NCBI GenBank assembly: GCA_031269595.1
Contig: JAISYX010000072.1
Coordinates: 1-47,078, forward strand
Source: Oscillospiraceae bacterium
Lineage (GTDB): Bacteria; Bacillota; Clostridia; Oscillospirales; Acutalibacteraceae
Direction: 5' to 3'
DNA length: 47,078 nt
The translations under genes and the position numbers were made by a program. Positions 17,856-25,676 of the stretch are shown here, piece by piece; within the stretch, counting starts at the first letter, position 1, and every line of letters begins with the position of its first letter. The notes below the pieces were generated by a model that saw only the letters and a program-made list of their open reading frames with translations, had not been told where the DNA came from and did no database searches.

Positions 17856-18380
17856 TTAATCAGCTTCGCTGAGTGTATACGGGCAAGACCACTCGGCCGC
17901 CCCCAGCTCTTTAAGGTAGAGTGCGTCGCCCTCTATTTTGTAATTGTAGCTTGCATAGGGCGCAGCGTCAGGATACAAAACCAGTGTGCCCTTTTCAGGC
18001 ACAGAATACTGCCCTGATTTACTCTCATATTTGCCGCCTGCCTTGGTGGAATACTTGAGCCTGTGCTCGTATTTGCCGTTGGAAAAGAAGCAGTAGGTAT
18101 CGTTTACTAAATCACGGGAGGCATCAAAGCTTACCCAAGCCTTGCCTAGCTCTTTATTTAAATCGGTTATTTCGGTGTCTGCAAGCTCTAAGGTAATTGT
18201 AAAATCAGACGGCAAAATAAGCTCCTGACTTGCAGAATCAAGGCTGCTTACAGTATTTTTTGAACTTCCGTTTCCAAAAAGGAAGATGAATAAAACCGCA
18301 ATCACTCCAATTACAATGATACCGGCTAAGCTAAGCGCAAAAATTTTGTGCTTGCTTATAAAATCTTTAAAAGACTGAAT
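17856..18380 (-). CDS. Membrane-anchored protein of unknown function, probable AUU start
   Basis: The frame is open from 18380 to 17856. No ATG, GTG or TTG lies near the ribosome site. The first is GTG at 18305, inside what reads as a transmembrane helix. Beginning at ATT (18380-18378) gives 174 residues with a basic cytosolic start (IQSFKDFISKHK), one helix (ALSLAGIIVIGVIAVLFIF) and an extracytoplasmic domain rich in Tyr and Lys. GGAGG (18392-18388) sits 7 nt from this ATT, and a strong promoter (18448-18421) lies just upstream. It is the first gene of the minus-strand cluster. Confidence 0.7.
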   Translation of the reverse strand: MQSFKDFISKHKIFALSLAGIIVIGVIAVLFIFLFGNGSSKNTVSSLDSASQELILPSDFTITLELADTEITDLNKELGKAWVSFDASRDLVNDTYCFFSNGKYEHRLKYSTKAGGKYESKSGQYSVPEKGTLVLYPDAAPYASYNYKIEGDALYLKELGAAEWSCPYTLSEAD

Positions 18381-18420
18381 TTTAACCCCTCCTTAAATAA
18401 TTGTTCACCGCTTTGTAACA

Positions 18421-18448
18421 ATTATAACATATATAAGAGTAAAGTCAA
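18421..18448 (-). promoter_or_regulatory. Promoter of the minus-strand membrane-protein cluster
   Basis: On the minus strand, TTGACT (18448-18443), a 16-nt spacer and TATAAT (18426-18421), with TG one base before the -10. Start near 18414, giving a leader of about 34 nt before the ATT start. Confidence 0.8.
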
Positions 18449-18624
18449 GAGTTTAATCTTGTCAAAAACAACAAAAATAACAACTAAATCAGTCGATTTA
18501 TCTGCTTTTGGGGGGAGAATGTCAAATAGGGTGAATTTTGCGATAGAATTTTTTAAAAATAGGATGTTTTGTTCACAGCCAAACTCATATATAATTTAAG
18601 CATACAAAAAAGGAGGAAGTGCAT

Positions 18625-18936
18625 ATGTACAAGCTTGAAAACAGAGAAAGAGCATTGGAGAATGGAAAGAAAGCTTATATTTTTTTAAAAAACATTGTAA
18701 CACAAAAGCCGCTGCGCAGGTATAAGATTTTTGGCGAGACGCTGTATCACCCCGATTTGGGGGAGTATGCTACATACGGCATTGAATACAATGACGGCAG
18801 CCGTTGCGCCAGAATAAACGACATTTCAACCCAAAGGGCGGCGGTGCAAAGCATGTCGCACATGTTCAACAACATGCAGCTGGATTGTACGCATTTTTAT
18901 GATGCAGTAAATGATATGCTGCCTAAGGTTATTTAG
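18625..18936 (+). CDS. Small DUF6514-like protein
   Basis: 103 residues, hydrophilic. The pattern YGIEYNDG, then INDIST, then NNMQLDCTHFYDAVNDML resembles what I recall of DUF6514 proteins from Clostridia (YGI, DIS and a C-terminal HFYDxVEDFL); function unknown. ATG 18625 has AGGAGG 8 nt upstream, so I prefer it to GTG 18619. The TATAAT at 18590-18595 is a possible -10, but its -35 is poor. The 3' end overlaps the convergent gene by 8 bases. Confidence 0.72.
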   Translation: MYKLENRERALENGKKAYIFLKNIVTQKPLRRYKIFGETLYHPDLGEYATYGIEYNDGSRCARINDISTQRAAVQSMSHMFNNMQLDCTHFYDAVNDMLPKVI

Positions 18937-19405
18937 GCGGTATGCTGTTAAAGCAGGCTTCCCATAGCTTTTTATCCTTAGGCAATACTGTATAATAGCC
19001 GCTTTGGCCAACTATGCTAAAAAAATCGCCATAGTAACTGATTCTTAAATAAATCAGCTCATCCTTATCGGTTTTTATTAATGCAAATTTATCGCCCTTC
19101 CGCAGCACTATTTCATTATGATAGCTTGCATTTTTACAAGCCTTAATTAAATCCTTTGTGACGTCAAGGCTTGCAGCGTTTTCTATGTGCTTTTGCAAAT
19201 CTTCACCGGATAATATACCGGCAGGAGCTGTAACGTCGTATAAGGTCATGCTCTTGGCCGCTGCAAATTCAGCGTTGAGGCCAAGCAGATGCTTAGCCGC
19301 CGAAAATTCAGAGTTGCCGCCAAGCCAGTTCTTGGCCGCCATTCCCCCGATTACTAGCAGTATGACGGATAATATTATTAAAGCTATGATTATAGATTTT
19401 TTCAA
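18929..19405 (-). CDS. Membrane-anchored protein of unknown function
   Basis: 158 residues. An N-terminal KKSIIIALIILSVILLVIGG helix is a signal anchor, followed by a short internal repeat (NSEFSAAKHLLGL, then NAEFAAAKSMTL). An extracytoplasmic domain of about 110 residues follows. No Cys is placed for lipidation. The TTG start has AAGGGGGA about 8 nt upstream. It converges on the 18625 gene with an 8-base overlap. Function not recognised. Confidence 0.72.
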   Translation of the reverse strand: MKKSIIIALIILSVILLVIGGMAAKNWLGGNSEFSAAKHLLGLNAEFAAAKSMTLYDVTAPAGILSGEDLQKHIENAASLDVTKDLIKACKNASYHNEIVLRKGDKFALIKTDKDELIYLRISYYGDFFSIVGQSGYYTVLPKDKKLWEACFNSIPPK

Positions 19406-19603
19406 ACAATATTCCCCCTTGCAAATTGCTGCATGTTAAACAATTGTATACCGCTCTATAGCTATATCTTACCGCAACGAAAAGCTGAACCACTTGAAAG
19501 GAGGAAATGAATACCCAAATTTTAAACAGAGCCCAGCCCTTCACAGCATTACAGCCAAGCCTAACTGCACTTGGCCGCAAAGCGTTGAGGGGCTTGTTGC
19601 TTT

Positions 19604-20911
19604 TTAAGCTTGTGCAACAACCCGCTTGCATCTGCGATAAAGAAAATAGACACTTATTGCGGCCGAAATTATATAGGCTAAGGTTAGGGCATAGGCTGCG
19701 CCGTGCATTCCCATTGCGGAGATAAACAGCACATCCAAAACAAAGTGTATAGCACAAGAAATAATTGCGACTATCAAATTAAACTTGACCTCGCCCATGG
19801 CCGCCAATATGTTGCCGGCGGGCATACGCAGGGCGGAGTTTATGCCAAAGGTTATCCACATAAAGCGCATAAGGCCTATAATATCGTTGTATTTGTCGCC
19901 GTAAATCTGATGTATCAAAAATGGGGTTAAAAGAGCTCCAACCAGGGCTACCATTGCGATTCCTGCGCTTAAGCCTATGGTTACAAGCTTAAAATGCTTC
20001 CATATCCACTTGCCGTCAAGATAGTTTCTGGCGAAATATGGGTAGATAAACACCACTATGGACATAGTTATAAACTGCAAATTTTGCGGCAAAAGTGAGG
20101 CCGCCTTATAGTTGGCGGTTAAAATCGGTTCACGCAATATATAATTTACAACAAACTGTTCGTTTAATGGCATAATTAGTGAAAAACAGCTGGAGAGCAT
20201 AGCTCCCAGTGAAAAGATGATGATAGATTTTTGCTCTGCCCTTTTAAGCGTTACAGGCACTAAGGGTGCACCCTCTGCAGTTTTGCTGAGATGCTTTTTG
20301 ATTATCAAAAAGGTAAGGAAGGAGGCCGCAATAAAGCCCAGATAGCGGCCTGTAAATGCGCCGAACACACGCAGACGCAAGGCCAGCACAATTTGTGTTA
20401 GAGCCGAAACTACAGTAAAAATAACAGATATGCGTGAAAATTCCTTGTTGCGGTAATTCGCACGGAGATAGTAGGTTAGAGCGTCGAACATAAAGGAGGC
20501 AATAGGTATAAATACAGAAAAAATCAGCACGCCTCTTGCGCTTTCAAAATTGGAGAGAGGCACAAACATAACCACGGGCAGCATTAAGGCGGCTAAAACT
20601 ACATCTACAGCAAGGCCTAGCTTTAGGCAAAAGCGCAAAATTGCCGCTTTGCGGGCGGTGTCATCTGTTGTGGAGCAGAAGCGCAGCACTGCATTTGCCA
20701 AGCCTATGGCATTAAAAAGCAGAATGTAACCAATGATATTGTCAACAAAGCCGAGGTTTCCAAACTCCTCCTTGCTCAATATCCTTGGCAGCAGCACGGC
20801 AGAGAAAAAAGAGATAAACTTAACAAGGGTGTTCCCTACCAGAATGTGGAAAAACCCCTGTTTGGTTATTTTTTTAATGTAATGCGGCAGGTGTTGAAGG
20901 ATTTGTTTCAT
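19604..20911 (-). CDS. Polysaccharide flippase (MOP superfamily, Wzx-like)
   Basis: 435 residues with about twelve hydrophobic segments. The N-terminal GNTLVKFISFFSAVLLPRIL, followed by a KEEFGNLGF motif, is characteristic of polysaccharide transporters that flip lipid-linked sugars across the membrane. The ATG overlaps the stop of the upstream aldo/keto reductase by 4 bases. The lack of adjacent glycosyltransferases means the substrate cannot be guessed. Confidence 0.88.
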   Translation of the reverse strand: MKQILQHLPHYIKKITKQGFFHILVGNTLVKFISFFSAVLLPRILSKEEFGNLGFVDNIIGYILLFNAIGLANAVLRFCSTTDDTARKAAILRFCLKLGLAVDVVLAALMLPVVMFVPLSNFESARGVLIFSVFIPIASFMFDALTYYLRANYRNKEFSRISVIFTVVSALTQIVLALRLRVFGAFTGRYLGFIAASFLTFLIIKKHLSKTAEGAPLVPVTLKRAEQKSIIIFSLGAMLSSCFSLIMPLNEQFVVNYILREPILTANYKAASLLPQNLQFITMSIVVFIYPYFARNYLDGKWIWKHFKLVTIGLSAGIAMVALVGALLTPFLIHQIYGDKYNDIIGLMRFMWITFGINSALRMPAGNILAAMGEVKFNLIVAIISCAIHFVLDVLFISAMGMHGAAYALTLAYIISAAISVYFLYRRCKRVVAQA

Positions 20912-21900
20912 TTAGTGATTATCTTTTCAATTTCGTTCAATTCATCTTGAGTAAAGCTCAAATTATCTACGGTTTTGCGGCAATCTCTTATTTGCTCAAG
21001 CTTGCTTGCTCCTATCAGCACAGAGGTGACCCTTCCGCCCCTGAGCACCCACGCAAGAGCCAGCTGAGCAAGGCTTTGGCCTCTGGAGGAGGCTATCTCA
21101 TTCAAGGCTTGCAGCTTGGCCAAAAGCTTAGGTGTGATGTTATCCCTTTGCAGGAAGACGCTTGCGCCGCCTGCACGGGAATCCTCAGGTATGCCCTTTA
21201 GATAACGCTCTGTGAGCAAGCCCTGCGAAAGTGGGGAATAGGCGATAGAGCCCACGCCCTCGGCCTCCAGCAGGTCTATTAGGCCGTCCTCCTCAGGCAA
21301 ACGCCTAAGCATGGAGTAGCTGAACTGGTGAATGAGACAGTGCACGCCCATGTCCTTTAGGGTGCTTATTGCCAGCTTGCTCTGTGCGGCGTTGTAGTTG
21401 GAAATGCCCACGTAAAGAGCCTTGCCGCTCCTTACAATGTGCGCAAGTGCGTCCATAGTCTCTTCAATGGGGGTTTCGGGGTCGGGTCTGTGATGGTAGA
21501 AGATGTCCACGTAATCCAGCCCCATGCGTTTTAAGCTCTGGTCAAGGCTGGCCACAAGATACTTTTTAGAGCCAAAGTCCCCGTAAGGCCCGGGCCACAT
21601 GTCCCAGCCCGCCTTTGTAGAGATAATAAGCTCATCCCTGTAGGGAAGCAAATCCTTTTTGAGTATTTGCCCGAAGGTCTCCTCTGCAGAGCCGTAGGGA
21701 GGGCCGTAATTGTTGGCTAAATCGAAGTGTGTTATGCCCAAATCAAAGGCCAGAGCGGCCATTTCACGGGCCTTTTCAAGGCTTTGAAGCCCGCCGAAGT
21801 TGTGCCAAAGTCCCAGCGAAACAGCAGGCAGCTTAATGCCGCTTTTGCCGCAGCGGGGGTAGGGCATAGTTTGATAACGGTCTTGATTTGCTATATACAT
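20908..21900 (-). CDS. yghZ: Aldo/keto reductase, YghZ/Gpr-like
   Basis: 330 residues, very close to YghZ (L-glyceraldehyde-3-phosphate/methylglyoxal reductase): MPYPRCGKSGIKLPAVSLGL, FDLANNYGPPYGSAEE, DMWPGPYGDFGSKKYL and VTSVLIGASKLEQI are near-diagnostic. The catalytic tetrad is present (Asp in FDLANNYG, that Tyr, Lys in STKAG, His in FYHHR). It uses NADPH in the cytosol to reduce aldehydes. CGGAG precedes the ATG. Coupling to a flippase is unusual and may simply reflect local operon assembly. Confidence 0.92.
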   Translation of the reverse strand: MYIANQDRYQTMPYPRCGKSGIKLPAVSLGLWHNFGGLQSLEKAREMAALAFDLGITHFDLANNYGPPYGSAEETFGQILKKDLLPYRDELIISTKAGWDMWPGPYGDFGSKKYLVASLDQSLKRMGLDYVDIFYHHRPDPETPIEETMDALAHIVRSGKALYVGISNYNAAQSKLAISTLKDMGVHCLIHQFSYSMLRRLPEEDGLIDLLEAEGVGSIAYSPLSQGLLTERYLKGIPEDSRAGGASVFLQRDNITPKLLAKLQALNEIASSRGQSLAQLALAWVLRGGRVTSVLIGASKLEQIRDCRKTVDNLSFTQDELNEIEKIITK

Positions 21901-21914
21901 ATAAGTGCTCCGTT

Positions 21915-21980
21915 CTTTATAAGTTGAAAGTTGAAAATGGAAAGTTGAAAGTTGAGGTTATTTGCTGCGCAAATTTTAAT
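21915..21980 (+). repeat. Heptad array (TTGAAAG type) with palindrome
   Basis: AAGTTGAAAGTTGAAAATGG and further TTGAAAG units, then ATTTGCTGCGCAAATTTTAA. It immediately precedes R5 copy 1. Confidence 0.85.
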
Positions 21981-21981
21981 T

Positions 21982-22200
21982 AAAGTAGCTTAAAATTGCA
22001 TCGCAGCCCTGCCTCCCTCTCGGAGGGAGGTGGCACTACAGGTGCCGGAGGGAGGGTAGCGCAGGCCTCAAAATTAGCCCTTACACGAGGCTTTGAGTGG
22101 CCTTTATGCCCACTCTCTGCAAGGCTGGAACATCCATATCTCCGCCCTGCGTTTCCTCCCTCAGTCGCCTTGGCGACAGCTCCCTCCAAGAGGGAGCCAA
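21982..22200. repeat. R5 element, copy 1
   Basis: A roughly 220-bp sequence with a CCTCCCTC...GAGGGAGG left hairpin and a CCTCCCTCAGTCGCC...GAGGGAG right end. It is largely repeated at 31260-31480. Such elements carry no gene and look like a MITE or a mobile regulatory repeat. Confidence 0.8.
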
Positions 22201-22205
22201 GGGGT

Positions 22206-22262
22206 GGAGAAGAGTGAAGAGTGATGGTGAATTTGCTGCGCAAATTTAAATTAAAAAGTAAT
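22206..22262 (+). repeat. Heptad array (GAGTGAA type) with palindrome
   Basis: AAGAGTGAAGAGTGATGGTG, then AATTTGCTGCGCAAATT. A further TTGAAAG-type array on the minus strand at 22290-22325 ends at the HAD gene stop. Confidence 0.8.
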
Positions 22263-22320
22263 TTAAGTATTTCCGGCATTAATTACGAAAATGGAAAACT
22301 TTCAACTTTCAACTTTCAAT

Positions 22321-23169
22321 TTACAAATTGCCTTCAGCAATTTGTTTGGAGTGCAGCTGCTTTAGGCCGTCTGTTGCCTCCATTTTGCGCAGCATACTGC
22401 ACACTAGGGGGAAGAGCTTGCCCTCTTTGCTGTAATCGGCAGGCACTATAAAATCAACTCTGCCCTCGTTTAACAGCCTGCGTGCTGTCTCCTTTTTTGT
22501 CTTGGGATACACTGCTATAGAATAGCCTCCGTATTCCTTAACCAGCTTCATGCAGGGAATATCTGTGTAGCCATCGCCTATGTAAATCATGTTTCTAAAT
22601 GGGATAGGCCGCTGCTCCTCAGGGGTGAATTGATTTAGCGCATCGTCCTCTGAAATATCCAGCACACCCTTGTTAATCCTAGTTAAAAACTGAGTTTTAG
22701 TGGTGTAGTTAACCAGATTTTTAGGCCAGCAGGCAACCTCGTTTTCATCATAGTAATATTCACAGGCAAACACTTCCTTGAAGTATTTAAATATGCTTGT
22801 ACCCTCCAGTATCTCCCTTAATCCTGAGGAGATTATGTAGTGCTCCAGCTCTATGTTAAGCTCATTTGCATATTGATTTATGGCCTCAAACCACTCCTCA
22901 ACACCCTTGTAGAACTCGGCGTCCTTACCCAGCTCAACAAAAGCCTGCCTGTGTATCCTAAACTTTGCGGACCTTGCCCTATCCAGCATAACATACATAT
23001 AGGCAAGCATTTTGTCCATTTTTTGTTCCTTGGCGAGCCTGTTGGATTCCGCCCAAAAATCAGCCGGCTTCATGCCGATTTTAGGTATAAAGCTGTACTC
23101 CTGCATATCCTTTGTTGAAAGGGTTTTATCAAAATCATACAGCAGAGCCATTGTAGGTTTTTTTGCCAT
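22321..23169 (-). CDS. HAD-superfamily phosphatase
   Basis: 282 residues. Motif I is YDFDKTLS (DxDxT nucleophile) near residue 11, motif II SS in EHYIISSGL, and motif IV GDGYTDIPCM. The large helical insertion after motif I places it in the class I cap group, like phosphoserine phosphatase. The substrate is unknown. Start ATG 23169 (MAKKPTM) lies 3 nt after leader copy E; an ATG in the leader hairpin (23181) is also in frame and would add four residues. The gene follows the radical SAM gene on the same strand. Confidence 0.85.
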   Translation of the reverse strand: MAKKPTMALLYDFDKTLSTKDMQEYSFIPKIGMKPADFWAESNRLAKEQKMDKMLAYMYVMLDRARSAKFRIHRQAFVELGKDAEFYKGVEEWFEAINQYANELNIELEHYIISSGLREILEGTSIFKYFKEVFACEYYYDENEVACWPKNLVNYTTKTQFLTRINKGVLDISEDDALNQFTPEEQRPIPFRNMIYIGDGYTDIPCMKLVKEYGGYSIAVYPKTKKETARRLLNEGRVDFIVPADYSKEGKLFPLVCSMLRKMEATDGLKQLHSKQIAEGNL

Positions 23170-23248
23170 TTTAAACACCATGTGTTAGAGAGCCCGCACA
23201 CCAACATTATATAAAAAAGTAACTGCTGTGCCTGCGTCTATACCCTTC
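23170..23248 (-). promoter_or_regulatory. SD-stem-AUG-loop leader element, copy E
   Basis: On the minus strand: GAAGGG (23248-23243), TAGACGCAGGCACAGCAG, a T-rich apical loop, GTTGGTGTGCGGGCTCTCT, then AACAC-ATG-GTGTT and the HAD start 3-4 nt later. It is close to copies B and C, but its stem arms vary. Confidence 0.75.
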
Positions 23249-23270
23249 GTATTTTTTCAAACTATCACAA

Positions 23271-24749
23271 TTACCGCCTAAGCAGCTTCTTTTTAATTTT
23301 TCTTGCCGTTACTGAGATTTTTGGTGCGGCCACTACGGCCTTTTGCGCTATTGCCTGACAGAGCCTTGAGTTAGGGTGCTTTTCCAGCACCTTTAAAAAT
23401 GGCCTTATGTAATGCCTTTGTTCAAGGTTAATCATGTTATACCAAAAGTTTGAAATAGGATTGTGTGTCTCATATTTATGAAACATCTTCCACTGCTCAC
23501 TGTAGGGGGAGAGCATGAGTTCACGCAGCTCCTCTGCCGAAAAGTAGCCCTGTTTAACGGCCATTTCAGAAATATCCGCCCCGGGGAAGAACATGAGGCC
23601 GTGAGTTTGAATTATATAATTGCCGTGCAGCTGCTTGCAAATTTCATAGGAGGCCTTAATGTCCTCGTCTGTTTCAAAGGGGTGCTGGAGCATAAAGTCA
23701 TATACCACATTGGGTACGGCGCACTCGGCAAAAATACGGCTTGCCTCAATTACAGCCTCGTTGCTCTCACCTCGGTGGAACACCTCCTTGCGCAGCCGCT
23801 GTGAGCCGCTCTGTATGCCCATTACAACAGAGTACAGCCCCGCTGTCATAAGCTTGGAGATAAGCTCCATGCTAACGTTAAGGGGGTGAGTCCATATCTC
23901 AAAGGGCAGAGCGATTTCTGCCTTGTATCTTCTTACAAATTCGTCAACCCATTCAGGTTCATCAGAGAAAACCTCGTCCCAAAAGCGTATCTCCTTAAGA
24001 TAGGGATTGTTGACCTTGGCGTTGTTAAGCTCCTCAAGGACGCTCTTTACACTGCGAAAGCGCAAATACCGCCCCTTGCCGCTGTACACCCGCTTAAAGG
24101 AGATAGCCATGCAGTAGGTGCAGCCATAGGGGCAGCCTCGTGAGGCCGCAATCTCATAATATGGGTCGGTTAAGCGGTTGTCGGCCGCCTCTGTTGTGCA
24201 GCCCTCAATTAACAGCTTGTGCTGGTTTGAAAGGATAGGATAGCCCAAATTATCTAAATCCTGCCTTAGGGGGCGAACCTCGTTGATTATGCGCTCGCTG
24301 TCCTTTTTATAGCCCAGATTTAGTATGTGCTCATAGCTTGTACCGTTAAAATATGCCTCGCAAAATTCAGGCAGAGTGTCCTCGCCCTCGCCTCTTATTA
24401 CAAAGTCGGCATAGTCAAGGCTCTCTTTTGGGAACACCGTTGCGTAGGTACTGCCCCAAATAGTTGGAATGTTAAAATTGGCCTTTATAAACTGATTAAC
24501 CTCTATAACCGTTTGGATATGCAGGGAGCTCATAACACTAAGGCCTATTAATGCGGGCTGAGTGCTTTGTATATGAGCCTTAAGGCTTTGCAGCTCCTCC
24601 GGTGAGGCAGGCAGGGGGTTATCGAAGGTTATCTTTTTAAAAAAAACCAGCTCAACCTCTATATCCGCCTTGCGACAGGCCACCTCTAAGTACCTTGTGC
24701 CAAGGGAGCTTTGGTTGTAAAAGCTTATTAGTAATATCTTTCTTTGCAT
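23271..24749 (-). CDS. B12-binding domain radical SAM protein
   Basis: 492 residues. The N-terminal ~130 form a Rossmann-like cobalamin-binding domain (KILLISFYNQSSLGTRYLE, then LIGLSVMSS). The radical SAM core has SRGCPYGCTYCM, the CxxxCxxC iron-sulfur ligands. Such enzymes often methylate or rearrange unreactive carbons in lipids, cofactors or natural products; substrate unknown. ATG 24749 was chosen over a longer frame reaching 25019, because that extension translates repeats R1 and R2. AAGGAG lies 13 nt upstream, a little far. The promoter is probably 25113-25141. Confidence 0.88.
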   Translation of the reverse strand: MQRKILLISFYNQSSLGTRYLEVACRKADIEVELVFFKKITFDNPLPASPEELQSLKAHIQSTQPALIGLSVMSSLHIQTVIEVNQFIKANFNIPTIWGSTYATVFPKESLDYADFVIRGEGEDTLPEFCEAYFNGTSYEHILNLGYKKDSERIINEVRPLRQDLDNLGYPILSNQHKLLIEGCTTEAADNRLTDPYYEIAASRGCPYGCTYCMAISFKRVYSGKGRYLRFRSVKSVLEELNNAKVNNPYLKEIRFWDEVFSDEPEWVDEFVRRYKAEIALPFEIWTHPLNVSMELISKLMTAGLYSVVMGIQSGSQRLRKEVFHRGESNEAVIEASRIFAECAVPNVVYDFMLQHPFETDEDIKASYEICKQLHGNYIIQTHGLMFFPGADISEMAVKQGYFSAEELRELMLSPYSEQWKMFHKYETHNPISNFWYNMINLEQRHYIRPFLKVLEKHPNSRLCQAIAQKAVVAAPKISVTARKIKKKLLRR

Positions 24750-24802
24750 TTCTACTATGCTTCTCCTTTTAAATTGTGCCCCTCTATTTACGCACTTGCT
24801 TT

Positions 24803-24880
24803 GTAGGGGCAGACCTATGTGTCTGCCCAAAGACGGGCATTTTGCTATAATCTGGGCAGACACATAGGTCTGCCCCCTAC
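24803..24880. repeat. R1 element, copy 2 (in the radical SAM leader)
   Basis: GTAGGGGCAGACCTATGTG ... CACATAGGTCTGCCCCCTAC, with one extra C in the right arm. It lies in the predicted 5' UTR. Confidence 0.85.
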
Positions 24881-24916
24881 AGGCTTTAGGGCCCCCCTGA
24901 TTGCGCCTGATAGGGG

Positions 24917-24985
24917 GGTGAAGAGTGAAAAGTGAAGAGTGAAAAGTTGCGGCAGATTTGCTAACGCAAATTTTGATTAAAGGGG
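24917..24985 (+). repeat. Heptad array (GTGAAGA type) with palindrome variant
   Basis: GTGAAGAGTGAAAAGTGAAG and further units at a 7-nt period, then ATTTGCTAACGCAAATTTTG, a lengthened version of the palindrome. Confidence 0.8.
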
Positions 24986-24988
24986 TTC

Positions 24989-25067
24989 GTAGGGTACGAT
25001 GTCTACATCGTACCGTCAATATCTGCGAATTTTGAAAAAAAGGGACGATGTGGACATCGTCCCTTAC
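24989..25067. repeat. R2 element, copy 2
   Basis: GTAGGGTACGATGTCTACATCG paired with the inverted right arm ending in CATCGTCCCTTAC. The arms differ from each other, but each keeps its own palindrome. Confidence 0.8.
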
Positions 25068-25112
25068 AAGGCTGTGATTGGGCTCTGGTATGGATACCCG
25101 ATTTAGGGTTAT

Positions 25113-25141
25113 ATTATAGCATATTTCCAGATAAAAGTCAA
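25113..25141 (-). promoter_or_regulatory. Probable promoter of the radical SAM-HAD transcript
   Basis: On the minus strand, TTGACT (25141-25136), a 17-nt spacer and TATAAT (25118-25113), with TG giving an extended -10. Start near 25107, so the 5' UTR of about 360 nt would contain one R2 and one R1. Confidence 0.75.
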
Positions 25142-25246
25142 ATTTTGTGTGATTTCAAGCGGGCTTTTACGGCCTGAAAATGGCTAAGGCATGGGCTTTG
25201 CGGATGGGGTGATATGTTAATAAGAAGTTTACATATGCGTGATTTT

Positions 25247-25322
25247 AAGTTGACAATTGAAAGTTGAAAGTTGAAAGTTGAAAATTGTGGTGATTTGCTA
25301 ACGCAAATTTTGATTTAAAGGG
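25247..25322 (+). repeat. Heptad array (TTGAAAG type) with palindrome variant
   Basis: AGTTGACAATTGAAAGTTGA and further TTGAAAG units, then ATTTGCTAACGCAAATTTTG. The array leads directly into R3 copy 2. Confidence 0.8.
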
Positions 25323-25328
25323 TTTGTA

Positions 25329-25656
25329 CGGGGCGAATTACATTCGACCGTGTTACTGGGCGGAAGACGTAAGAACGGGCAACCAATTGCCTTTATATCG
25401 CTCTATTTATGTGCGTCATTGCGAGCACCGCTAAGCTTGAATGTAGTCTGAGGTTACGAGTGCGAAGCAATCCGGTGGACTAAGCCCCATGTGCTTTTGT
25501 AGAACGTCTGCCCTTGCCCCGCTGGATTGCTTCGCACACCAACGTTATTGTTATTATAGCTTGGTTGCGTGCTCGCAATGACGCAGCTTTTATGGTTTCG
25601 TGATTACTTGGTGCACCGCTGTAGCTTTGCGGGCGAATGCAATTCGCCCCTACGAA
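25329..25656. repeat. R3 element, copy 2, split by R4
   Basis: Left arm GGGGCGAATTACATTCG (about 25331-25347) and right arm GGGCGAATGCAATTCGCCCC (25632-25651). They are 300 bases apart because an R4 element occupies 25413-25584. Confidence 0.7.
25413..25584. repeat. R4 element, copy 1 (MITE-like)
   Basis: Terminal inverted repeats GCGTCATTGCGAGCAC and GTGC(T)CGCAATGACGC, with subterminal GTGCGAAGCAATCC and GGATTGCTTCGCAC. No coding frame. Elements with this core are widespread in bacteria. Two other copies lie in this window. Confidence 0.85.
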
Positions 25657-25676
25657 ACGGGTTCGGCTCTTGTCTC

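Noticed and set aside
19507..19725. Small plus-strand frame after AAAGGAGG
   Set aside because: GGAGG is only 2 nt from the ATG, and most of the frame is antisense to the flippase gene.
21915..21980. CRISPR array
   Set aside because: Heptads are contiguous 7-nt units without spacers, and no cas genes occur in the window.
24750..25019. N-terminal extension of the radical SAM gene by 90 codons
   Set aside because: The extension translates R1, the heptad array and R2; the B12-binding domain begins at 24749.
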